The notes below the pieces were generated by a model. The model searched no databases. It was not told the DNA's origin and saw only the letters and a program-made list of their open reading frames with translations. This document shows positions 1 through 4,336 of a DNA stretch of 5,684 nt, piece after piece. Numbering within the stretch: position 1 is the first letter of the stretch; every line of letters starts with the position of its first letter. Both the position numbers and the translations under genes were made by a program. Source of the stretch: Stenotrophomonas maltophilia (lineage in GTDB: Bacteria; Pseudomonadota; Gammaproteobacteria; Xanthomonadales; Xanthomonadaceae); contig DJBL01000137.1 of NCBI GenBank assembly GCA_002435595.1, forward strand, positions 1 to 5,684. The letters run 5' to 3'.

Positions 1-524
1 GGCGCGGGCGGACTCGGCTCGGCAGCCATGGCAGCGGCAGCGGCAGCGGCGGCGGCATCCGGCGTGGGCTGCCCGCCGCCGTCTTCCTGCGGCGTACCTC
101 GCCCAACCAACGCGACCTGGATCCGACCACTCTCCCCGCCCTGCTCCGGCTCGGCCGGCGGACGGATCAATGCCACCCACAGCAGCAGCGCCGCAAACAT
201 CACATGCAGCAGCAGGCTGAGCGTGGCCGAGGTCCAGCGCATCCAGCGCTGGTCGCGCGGGGCCGGCTCCCAGCCCTGCCACAGCAGGCGCCGGAACGAC
301 TGCAGGGTACCCAACGGCGGCTGCCGTCCCGGCGCGCCGGGCAAGGGCCGCTGGATCAGCACGCCGATGATCTGGCCGGCGCGGACCGGGGGCGGCAGCG
401 GGGTCAGCGCGCGCAGCCACAGGCCCCACCCGTAGGGCAGGCCCGTGGTTTTCTCAAGGATGCGTTTGTCTGGCTGGCGTGCCAGCAGCCAATCGAGGAT
501 GTCGTCAGCCCGGCGCAGTGGCAC
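1..524 (-). CDS. Single-span Pro/Ala-rich membrane protein, C-terminus off the left edge
   Basis: The minus-strand frame after nfuA is open from 524 to the window edge, giving 174 residues with no stop. The GTG at 522-524 is the first plausible start after the nfuA stop, three codons earlier in the same frame. No Shine-Dalgarno is visible, so translation probably depends on coupling to nfuA. The soluble N-terminal part (residues 1-95, basic and Trp/Leu/Pro-rich, opening VPLRRADDILDWLLARQ) is followed by one hydrophobic segment at about 99-120, preceded by Arg/Trp residues. That predicts a cytoplasmic N-terminus and a periplasmic remainder. After it comes a Pro/Gly/Glu-rich stretch with nine consecutive alanines (157-165). 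The layout, one membrane span then a low-complexity linker, recalls TonB- or TolA-like envelope proteins. From memory, xanthomonad genomes call a similar gene beside nfuA a 'transmembrane repetitive protein'. Function is unknown. The frame is convincing; the exact start is less so. Confidence 0.72.
   Translation of the reverse strand, partial: MPLRRADDILDWLLARQPDKRILEKTTGLPYGWGLWLRALTPLPPPVRAGQIIGVLIQRPLPGAPGRQPPLGTLQSFRRLLWQGWEPAPRDQRWMRWTSATLSLLLHVMFAALLLWVALIRPPAEPEQGGESGRIQVALVGRGTPQEDGGGQPTPDAAAAAAAAAMAAEPSPPA
30..56 (-). repeat. Hexanucleotide-type repeat encoding nine alanines
   Basis: Imperfect GGCAGC hexamer repeats, then GGC triplets on the plus strand, read on the minus strand as nine consecutive Ala codons (GCC/GCT) in the linker of the partial membrane protein. 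Repeats of this kind can vary in copy number without breaking the frame when whole triplets are gained or lost. Confidence 0.7.
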
Positions 525-533
525 GCAGCGCGA

Positions 534-1133
534 TCAGGCGGCGGTGCCGCGCGGGATGTACGGCGCGTTGCCACTGTCGTGGTCGGTCGCGTCGCGTACC
601 GCGGTGATGCCCGGCACCCGCCCCATCAGGGTCTTCTCGATGCCCTGCTTGAGGGTCACATCCGCCATGCCGCAGCCCTGGCAGCCGCCACCAAAACGCA
701 GCAGCACCACGCCATCGGCGGACACTTCCTGCACGGCCACCTTGCCGCCGTGCGAGGCCAGCTGCGGGTTGACTTCATTTTCCACCACCCAGCGCACCCG
801 CTCGACCAGCGAGTTGGACTCGCCCGGGGCTTCGCCCTTGATCTTGGGTGCCTTGATGGTCAGCTGCTGGCTGCCGGTGGCGTTGCTGACGATGTCGATC
901 TCCGCCCCGTCCAGCCAGCCCACGCTGGGCGCGTCGACGAACAGGGTGAAGCCATCGCAGTCCACGGCCCACTCATCGCCCAGCAACTGGCTGGGTTCGG
1001 CGAACTCAAGCCGGGCATCGGCGCGCGGGGTGCCCGCATCGACGGCGCTCAGGCGCACGCCCATGCCGGGCACGGCCTCACGCTCGATCAGCTTGCGGAA
1101 ATAGGTCTGGGCAGTGTCGGATATCTGGATCAT
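534..1133 (-). CDS. nfuA: Fe-S biogenesis protein NfuA
   Basis: This 199-residue protein matches the NfuA family (E. coli NfuA is 191 residues). The N-terminal part, about residues 1-95, is a degenerate A-type carrier domain. It has only one cysteine (C59) and lacks the three conserved cysteines of IscA/ErpA, as is normal for NfuA. The C-terminal Nfu domain, about 105-185, holds the CxxC motif in GGGCQGCGMADVTLKQGIE at C151 and C154. In the family these cysteines bridge a [4Fe-4S] cluster between two monomers, which is then passed to client apo-proteins in the cytoplasm, especially under oxidative stress or iron limitation. The ATG at 1131-1133 fits the family N-terminus (MIQISDTAQTYFRKL). 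It has no clear Shine-Dalgarno, but a TAGAAT hexamer lies six bases upstream, which raises the possibility of a leaderless mRNA. The next gene starts nine bases after the TGA in the same frame, so the two are probably co-transcribed. phhB diverges upstream. Confidence 0.95.
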   Translation of the reverse strand: MIQISDTAQTYFRKLIEREAVPGMGVRLSAVDAGTPRADARLEFAEPSQLLGDEWAVDCDGFTLFVDAPSVGWLDGAEIDIVSNATGSQQLTIKAPKIKGEAPGESNSLVERVRWVVENEVNPQLASHGGKVAVQEVSADGVVLLRFGGGCQGCGMADVTLKQGIEKTLMGRVPGITAVRDATDHDSGNAPYIPRGTAA

Positions 1134-1139
1134 CGGGCT

Positions 1140-1145
1140 ATTCTA
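1140..1145 (-). promoter_or_regulatory. Candidate -10 box for a leaderless nfuA transcript
   Basis: TAGAAT on the minus strand matches TATAAT at five of six positions and ends six bases before the nfuA ATG. A transcript from it would begin at or near the A of the start codon. No good -35 lies 16-18 bases upstream (the best candidate, TGAGCG, is poor), and no Shine-Dalgarno precedes the ATG. Confidence 0.35.
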
Positions 1146-1173
1146 GCCAATCACATGTTATGCGCTCATTCGG

Positions 1174-1179
1174 TTTATA
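1174..1179 (-). promoter_or_regulatory. Alternative nfuA -10 box within a 14-bp dyad
   Basis: TATAAA on the minus strand matches the -10 consensus at five of six positions and would give a leader of roughly 30-35 bases for nfuA. A weak -35 (CTGAAC) lies 16 bases upstream. The box sits inside the near-palindrome CGGTTTATACACCG at 1171-1184, which is symmetric at 12 of 14 positions. The same dyad carries TATACA on the plus strand, a possible -10 for phhB. Confidence 0.3.
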
Positions 1180-1235
1180 CACCGACCGGCGCATCGTTCA
1201 GGCATCTTGCAACACGAAAGGGAGTGGAGGATTTC

Positions 1236-1577
1236 ATGGCCGACCTGATTCCGCTGGCACAGGCGCACTGCGTGCCGCGCAAAGGCAGCGACCACAAGCT
1301 GGGCGAGGCCCGCGTGGCCGAGCTGCTGGCGCAGATCCCGGGCTGGGAGCTGGCCGAGCAGGGCCAGGCGCTGACCCGCACCTTCCGCTTCCCGGACTAC
1401 CACCGCACCATGGCCTTCGTGAACGCCCTGGCCTGGGTGGCCCATCGCGAGGACCACCACCCCGACCTGGGGGTGCATTACGACCGCGCGGTGGTGCGCT
1501 TTTCCACCCATGACGTGGGCGGCCTGAGCGAAAACGACTTCATCTGTGCAGCCAAGGCTTCGGCCCTGACGGAGTGA
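1236..1577 (+). CDS. phhB: Pterin-4a-carbinolamine dehydratase (PCD/DCoH family)
   Basis: This 113-residue protein has the usual length for the family. It dehydrates 4a-hydroxytetrahydrobiopterin (or the equivalent tetrahydropterin) to the quinonoid dihydropterin, which lets the cofactor of phenylalanine hydroxylase be recycled in the cytoplasm. The signature is the EDHHP segment with H74, H75 and P76, then Y82, H92 (in STHD) and D101. H74, H75 and H92 match the three catalytic histidines of the family. The start at 1236 is set by a strong GGAGG at 1226-1230, five bases upstream. No phenylalanine hydroxylase gene (phhA) is visible here, so the partner would be elsewhere. The next gene begins four bases after the stop, and its ribosome binding site (GGAG, 1571-1574) lies inside the end of this gene, indicating a two-gene operon. 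Confidence 0.94.
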   Translation: MADLIPLAQAHCVPRKGSDHKLGEARVAELLAQIPGWELAEQGQALTRTFRFPDYHRTMAFVNALAWVAHREDHHPDLGVHYDRAVVRFSTHDVGGLSENDFICAAKASALTE

Positions 1578-1581
1578 TCCC

Positions 1582-1998
1582 ATGAAACTGCAGACCCTTG
1601 TGTTGTCCAGCATCGCCGTTGCCGCCCTTGCCGGCTGCAACAAGCCGGCCGAGCCCGCCACCCCGGTGGTCGCGCCGACCGAGGTGGCCGCGGTGAAGAC
1701 CCCGCCGCCGCAGTACCCGATCGAACTGGCCTGCCAGGGCATTGGCGGCACCAGCACCCTGAAGGTGGTGATCGCCGCCACCGGCACGCCCAGCCAGGTG
1801 GCCCAGGTGACCAGCAGCGGCAATGCCCAGCTCGACGAGCAGGCCAGGAAGGCGGTGGAGGGCTGGGAGTTCAAGGCGGCCACCCGCAATGGCCAGACCG
1901 TGCCGACCACGATCCAGGTGCCGGTCAGCTTCAACCCGCCCCAGCCCAAGCCCGACGAATGCTTCGCCGTGGAAGAGCGGCTGCGCCGGGGCGGCTGA
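1582..1998 (+). CDS. Lipoprotein with a TonB C-terminal-type domain
   Basis: The 138-residue product has a short signal peptide ending in a lipobox (L16-A17-G18-C19), so it should be lipidated on C19. Asn at +2 does not give the classical inner-membrane Asp signal, so an outer-membrane location is likely. A Pro/Ala linker (about 21-44) leads to a TonB_C-like domain, about 45-117. Its signature parts are YPIELA, a beta strand TLKVVI, TSSGNAQLDEQA, VEGWEFKAA and VPVSF. Unlike canonical TonB, it has no uncleaved N-terminal membrane anchor for contacting ExbB/ExbD, so energy transduction is doubtful; structural or binding roles are as likely. C51 and C127 sit just inside the start and just past the end of the domain and could form a disulfide in the periplasm. 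Coupling to phhB is clear from the 4-base gap. The functional link between the two is not evident. Confidence 0.82.
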   Translation: MKLQTLVLSSIAVAALAGCNKPAEPATPVVAPTEVAAVKTPPPQYPIELACQGIGGTSTLKVVIAATGTPSQVAQVTSSGNAQLDEQARKAVEGWEFKAATRNGQTVPTTIQVPVSFNPPQPKPDECFAVEERLRRGG

Positions 1999-2007
1999 AC
2001 CGCCCCG
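1987..2007 (+). terminator. GC hairpin overlapping the lipoprotein stop codon
   Basis: CGGGGCGG at 1987-1994 pairs perfectly with CCGCCCCG at 2000-2007 around a five-base loop that contains the TGA stop. No T-run follows, so it may be an mRNA 3' stabiliser or a weak terminator rather than a classical intrinsic one. Confidence 0.4.
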
Positions 2008-2040
2008 CTCCCCTGAGGTCAGCCGCAGCCAGCCTCCCTC

Positions 2041-2073
2041 CAGCGCGCCCCGAGCGGGGCGCGCTGCATTGTT
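2041..2073 (+). terminator. Probable intrinsic terminator between the lipoprotein gene and zupT
   Basis: CAGCGCGCCCC (2041-2051) is followed after GAGC by its perfect complement GGGGCGCGCTG (2056-2066), an uninterrupted 11-bp stem. It is followed by CATTGTT, a short and imperfect T-rich tail. It would end the phhB operon before zupT. The stem ends only 25 bases before the zupT ATG, so read-through or a very short zupT leader is possible. Confidence 0.6.
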
Positions 2074-2091
2074 ACAAGGACGCTGTGGCAC

Positions 2092-2901
2092 ATGCTTGAA
2101 ATCACCTCTGAAAATGTCTGGGTCGCGCTCGGCGTGACCCTGGCCGCCGGCCTGGCAACGGGCATCGGCAGCCTGATGGTGCTGTTTTCGCGCCGCCCCA
2201 ACCCACGCCTGCTGGCGTTCGGGCTGGCCTTTGCCGGTGGCGCGATGGTGTTCGTGTCGCTGACCGAGATCCTCAACAAGGCGATCGATTCGTTCAGCCA
2301 GGCCTACGATGCCCGGCTGGGGTTTGCCTACGGCACCGCGGCGTTCCTGGCCGGGGTGCTGCTGATCGTGGTGATCGACCACCTGATCCCCAACCCGCAC
2401 GAAAGCCTGGACAAGCAGGACCCGCTGTTTCGCGACAACAACAAGGCCTACATCAAGCGCGTGGGTCTGCTGACCGCGATCGCGATCACCGCGCACAACT
2501 TCCCGGAGGGCCTGGCGACCTTCTTTGCCACGCTGGAAAGCCCGTCGGTGGGCATGCCGCTGGCCTTCGCGATCGCCATCCACAACATTCCCGAAGGCAT
2601 CGCGATCGCGGTGCCGGTGTACTTCGCCACGCAGAACAAGTGGTATGCCTTCGGCGCCAGCCTGCTGTCGGGCCTGGCCGAGCCGGTCGGGGCAGCGATC
2701 GGCTACTTCGCCCTGTCGGGCATGCTCAACCACGCCACCTTCGGCTGGGTGTTCGGGCTGATCTCCGGGGTGATGGTGTTCCTGGCCCTGGACGAACTGC
2801 TGCCGGCCGCCAAGCGCTACGCCAAGGGCCACGAGACCGTGTACGGCCTGGTGGCGGGCATGGGCAGCCTGGCGATCAGCCTGGTGCTGTTCAAATGGTG
2901 A
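2092..2901 (+). CDS. zupT: ZIP-family divalent metal transporter ZupT
   Basis: This 269-residue protein (E. coli ZupT is 257) has about eight hydrophobic segments, near residues 11-31, 40-60, 76-97, 123-143, 155-176, 186-207, 215-236 and 251-268. It carries the metal-site motifs of the ZupT/GufA branch: HNFPEG (135-140) in the fourth helix and HNIPEG (164-169) in the fifth. GLAE (194-197) and DELLPAAK (234-241) also match ZupT. The protein sits in the inner membrane and imports Zn2+, and in characterised relatives also Fe2+, Mn2+ or Co2+ with low selectivity. The cytoplasmic loop before helix 4 (about 98-122) is short and charged, not the long His-rich loop of eukaryotic ZIPs. The start is supported by AAGGA at 2076-2080, 11 bases upstream, a slightly long gap. 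It converges on rluC. No Zur-type operator was recognised. Confidence 0.92.
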   Translation: MLEITSENVWVALGVTLAAGLATGIGSLMVLFSRRPNPRLLAFGLAFAGGAMVFVSLTEILNKAIDSFSQAYDARLGFAYGTAAFLAGVLLIVVIDHLIPNPHESLDKQDPLFRDNNKAYIKRVGLLTAIAITAHNFPEGLATFFATLESPSVGMPLAFAIAIHNIPEGIAIAVPVYFATQNKWYAFGASLLSGLAEPVGAAIGYFALSGMLNHATFGWVFGLISGVMVFLALDELLPAAKRYAKGHETVYGLVAGMGSLAISLVLFKW

Positions 2902-2905
2902 CGCA

Positions 2906-2945
2906 CCGCCGGTCGTGCCGGCCGCTGGCCGGCGCGACCGGGCGG
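2906..2945. terminator. Bidirectional hairpin between convergent zupT and rluC
   Basis: GGTCGTGCCGGCC (2911-2923) pairs with GGCCGGCGCGACC (2927-2939) through 13 positions including one T-G wobble, with a three-base loop. An outer CCGCC (2906-2910) pairs with GGCGG (2941-2945) past one bulged G. It fills nearly all of the 51 bases between the two stop codons. There is no T-run on either side, so termination efficiency is uncertain, but location and symmetry suit a shared terminator. Confidence 0.6.
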
Positions 2946-2952
2946 TCGCAGG

Positions 2953-3930
2953 TCACTTCAGCCGGTTCAGCACCTCCACCAGCTCCTCGGCCAGCGGGGC
3001 GTTGATCAGGTACGGGGTCTTGCCCGCGTCCAGCGCGAACTCCAGCGAGGCGGCATGCAGGAACAGGCGCTTGAGCCCGATCTGCTCGCGCAGGCGCTTG
3101 TTCACGTCCGCGTCGCCGTACTTGTCATCGCCGGCCACCGGGTGCCCCAGGTGCTGGGCGTGGACCCGGATCTGGTGGGTGCGCCCGGTCTCGATCCGCA
3201 CCTCGCAGTAGGAATGGCCGCCCTTGCGCTCGAGCACCTTGAAGTGGCTGATCGACGCCTTGCCGATCGGGTTGACCTGGACGTGGCGCTCGCCGCCCTG
3301 GCGCAGGCCCACGTGCAGCGGGGCGTCCACGGTCATGGTGCCGTCGGGCATGCGGCCCACCAGCAGGGTCAGGTAACGCTTGCGGATGCCGGCGCCGTGG
3401 TCTTCACGCAGCAGGGCCTGCAGCTCGCTCAGTGCCGAGCGCTTCTTGGCCACGATCAGCAGCCCGGACGTGTCGCGGTCCAGCCGGTGCACCAGCTCCA
3501 GGGTCTTGCCCGGGCGCAGCGCGCGCAGGGTCTCGATGGCGCCGAAGCTGATCCCGCTGCCGCCGTGGCTGGCCACGCCCGACGGCTTGTTCAGGGCCAG
3601 CAACCGCTCGTCCTCGAACACGATGGCCTCCTCCAGCCGCTTCATGAACGCGGCGGGCGGACCGGCCTTGTCTCCCTCTTCGGTGAGACGGACCGGCGGC
3701 ACCCGCACCTCGTCGCCGCCCTCGAGCTTCCGCTCGGCCTTGGCGCGGCCGCCGTTGACCCGGACCTGGCCGCTGCGCACCAGCTTGTAGATCAGGCTGC
3801 GCGGTGCACCCTTGAGCTGGCCGAGCAGGAAGTTGTCCAGGCGTTGCCCGGCGCGATCGTCCGGGACAGTGATGATACGTACGCTGGTCATGGCTTCAGC
3901 GGCTTTGGGGGTGGGCTCGGTAACGGTCAT
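2953..3930 (-). CDS. rluC: 23S rRNA pseudouridine synthase RluC
   Basis: This 325-residue protein (E. coli RluC is 319) belongs to the RluA family. An S4 RNA-binding domain spans about residues 28-85 (QRLDNFLLGQLKGAPRSLIY then GQVRVNG). The catalytic domain begins with LALNKPSGVASHGG (111-124) and carries HRLDRDTSG (148-156), with D151 the expected nucleophile. GRTHQIRVH (249-257) is the conserved motif III region. RluC makes pseudouridine at positions 955, 2504 and 2580 of E. coli 23S rRNA. RluC is preferred over RluA/RluD because the S4 domain is present, the opening resembles E. coli RluC (SVRIITV, AGQRLDNFL, VRVPPVR), and rne diverges from it as in E. coli. ATG 3930 is preceded by AAAAGG four bases upstream. 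Met14 is an alternative start that would align more closely with E. coli. No key residue is missing. Confidence 0.94.
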   Translation of the reverse strand: MTVTEPTPKAAEAMTSVRIITVPDDRAGQRLDNFLLGQLKGAPRSLIYKLVRSGQVRVNGGRAKAERKLEGGDEVRVPPVRLTEEGDKAGPPAAFMKRLEEAIVFEDERLLALNKPSGVASHGGSGISFGAIETLRALRPGKTLELVHRLDRDTSGLLIVAKKRSALSELQALLREDHGAGIRKRYLTLLVGRMPDGTMTVDAPLHVGLRQGGERHVQVNPIGKASISHFKVLERKGGHSYCEVRIETGRTHQIRVHAQHLGHPVAGDDKYGDADVNKRLREQIGLKRLFLHAASLEFALDAGKTPYLINAPLAEELVEVLNRLK

Positions 3931-3943
3931 TGGCCTTTTATTC

Positions 3944-3952
3944 TGTTACACT
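3944..3952 (+). promoter_or_regulatory. Candidate extended -10 promoter for rne
   Basis: TGTTACACT contains a TG one base before TACACT, which matches TATAAT at four of six positions. The region 17 bases upstream (CGGTCA) matches the -35 consensus at three of six. Transcription would begin near 3959, giving rne a leader of about 378 bases. The candidate overlaps the control region of divergent rluC: on the other strand CAGAAT lies at 3940-3945, only nine bases before the rluC ATG. Confidence 0.4.
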
Positions 3953-3977
3953 CGGCGGGCGAGATAAGGGATTGATT

Positions 3978-4019
3978 TCGTTGGAAGTTGCTCTGGGCCA
4001 GAAGCCCGACTTCCCGCGA
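3978..4019 (+). repeat. Leader hairpin 1 (RNA stem-loop)
   Basis: GGAAGT (3983-3988) pairs with ACTTCC (4009-4014). Inside, GGGC (3995-3998) pairs with GCCC (4004-4007) around the loop CAGAA. Outside, TCG (3978-3980) can pair with CGA (4017-4019). An asymmetric internal loop separates the inner and middle stems. Confidence 0.45.
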
Positions 4020-4149
4020 TTCCGGCACAGTGCGCAGCCACCGCCCCCGGGGCGGCCATGTTAGCGGCTCACCGGCGGTCCCGGCCATCGCCGGATGCCT
4101 GACAAGCGTCTGTGCTGAAAAAACATGTCCCTGTGGCGCTCCAGCCTGG

Positions 4150-4177
4150 CTGACAGCTGCCTCCGGCCCGTTACACC
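4150..4177 (+). promoter_or_regulatory. Possible second, internal rne promoter
   Basis: CTGACA (4150-4155) matches the -35 consensus at five of six positions. It lies 16 bases before TACACC (4172-4177), which matches the -10 at only three. If used, it would give a leader of roughly 150 bases that skips the first hairpins but keeps the last three. E. coli rne also has several promoters. Confidence 0.25.
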
Positions 4178-4194
4178 CAAACCAAAACAAATGA

Positions 4195-4229
4195 AGCGCT
4201 CCCGCGGCCTGCCGTGGTGTCGTAGCGCT
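4195..4229 (+). repeat. Leader hairpin with CCTG loop (first of pair)
   Basis: The self-complementary hexamer AGCGCT occurs at 4195-4200 and 4224-4229 and can close a stem. Inside, CCGCGG (4202-4207) pairs with CCGTGG (4212-4217) through six positions including one G-T wobble, around the loop CCTG. A one-by-six internal loop separates the two stems. Confidence 0.5.
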
Positions 4230-4239
4230 GGAAACCCAA

Positions 4240-4271
4240 GTTGCCCTCCCCGCGCCTGCGCGATGGGCGAC
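4240..4271 (+). repeat. Leader hairpin with CCTG loop (second of pair)
   Basis: GTTGCCC (4240-4246) pairs with GGGCGAC (4265-4271) through seven positions including one T-G wobble. Inside, CGCG (4251-4254) pairs with CGCG (4259-4262) around the loop CCTG, the same tetraloop as the preceding hairpin. Confidence 0.5.
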
Positions 4272-4299
4272 GAAGCGTGACCAGAAGCGAAACCCCATG

Positions 4300-4332
4300 G
4301 CGTTCCGCGCGGTAGCAGCGCGCGAGGAACGC
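4300..4332 (+). promoter_or_regulatory. Hairpin sequestering the rne Shine-Dalgarno
   Basis: GCGTTCC (4300-4306) pairs perfectly with GGAACGC (4326-4332), and GCGCG (4307-4311) pairs with CGCGC (4319-4323), leaving a two-base GA bulge (4324-4325) and a seven-base loop GTAGCAG. The rne ribosome binding site GAGGAA (4324-4329) lies in the 3' arm with its GGAA paired. Twelve mostly G-C pairs ending four bases before the ATG should limit ribosome access unless the hairpin is opened or cleaved. Confidence 0.65.
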
Positions 4333-4336
4333 AAGA

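Larger units (their letters stand above)
3959..4336 (+). promoter_or_regulatory. Long structured 5' leader of rne, candidate autoregulatory RNA
   Basis: About 380 bases separate the likely rne promoter from the ATG, and no convincing gene lies in them. In E. coli the rne leader is about 360 bases and mediates feedback control: RNase E binds and cleaves it when in excess. Here several inverted repeats can be read directly: 3978-4019, 4041-4055, 4072-4094, 4142-4152, 4195-4229, 4240-4271 and 4300-4332. Between them lie A-rich, weakly structured stretches (4118-4124, 4173-4194, 4272-4296) that would suit RNase E entry. The role is inferred from position and the E. coli precedent. Rfam has an rne leader family for enterobacteria, and a separate motif is described for pseudomonads as far as I recall. 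I cannot tell whether this one matches either. Confidence 0.6.

Noticed and set aside
204..1235. In-frame extension upstream of phhB
   Set aside because: The phhB frame happens to stay open far upstream, but that part is antisense to nfuA. GGAGG five bases before 1236 and the family length fix the start there.
2069..2077. TTGTTACAA as a metal-regulator operator for zupT
   Set aside because: Only four-base half-sites around one T, with no match to a Zur or Fur box that I recognise. It overlaps the terminator tail and the start of the Shine-Dalgarno.
2476..2609. Three copies of GCGATCGC inside zupT (2476, 2569, 2602)
   Set aside because: The octamer resembles the cyanobacterial HIP1 repeat, but here each copy encodes Ala-Ile-Ala in a membrane helix using the preferred codons GCG and ATC. 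Codon use explains it.
1540..2832. 430-codon open frame on the minus strand opposite the lipoprotein gene and zupT
   Set aside because: It crosses two real plus-strand genes and a terminator hairpin, and its composition is low-complexity Gly/His/Arg/Gln with no domain.
3055..3975. 306-codon open frame on the plus strand opposite rluC
   Set aside because: rluC on the other strand carries the full family motifs. This frame is an Ala/Leu/Gln/His-rich shadow without a ribosome binding site.
3988..4194. 68-codon plus-strand open frame in the rluC-rne gap
   Set aside because: It has no ribosome binding site or recognisable similarity, and it runs through several hairpins. A noncoding leader explains the region better.
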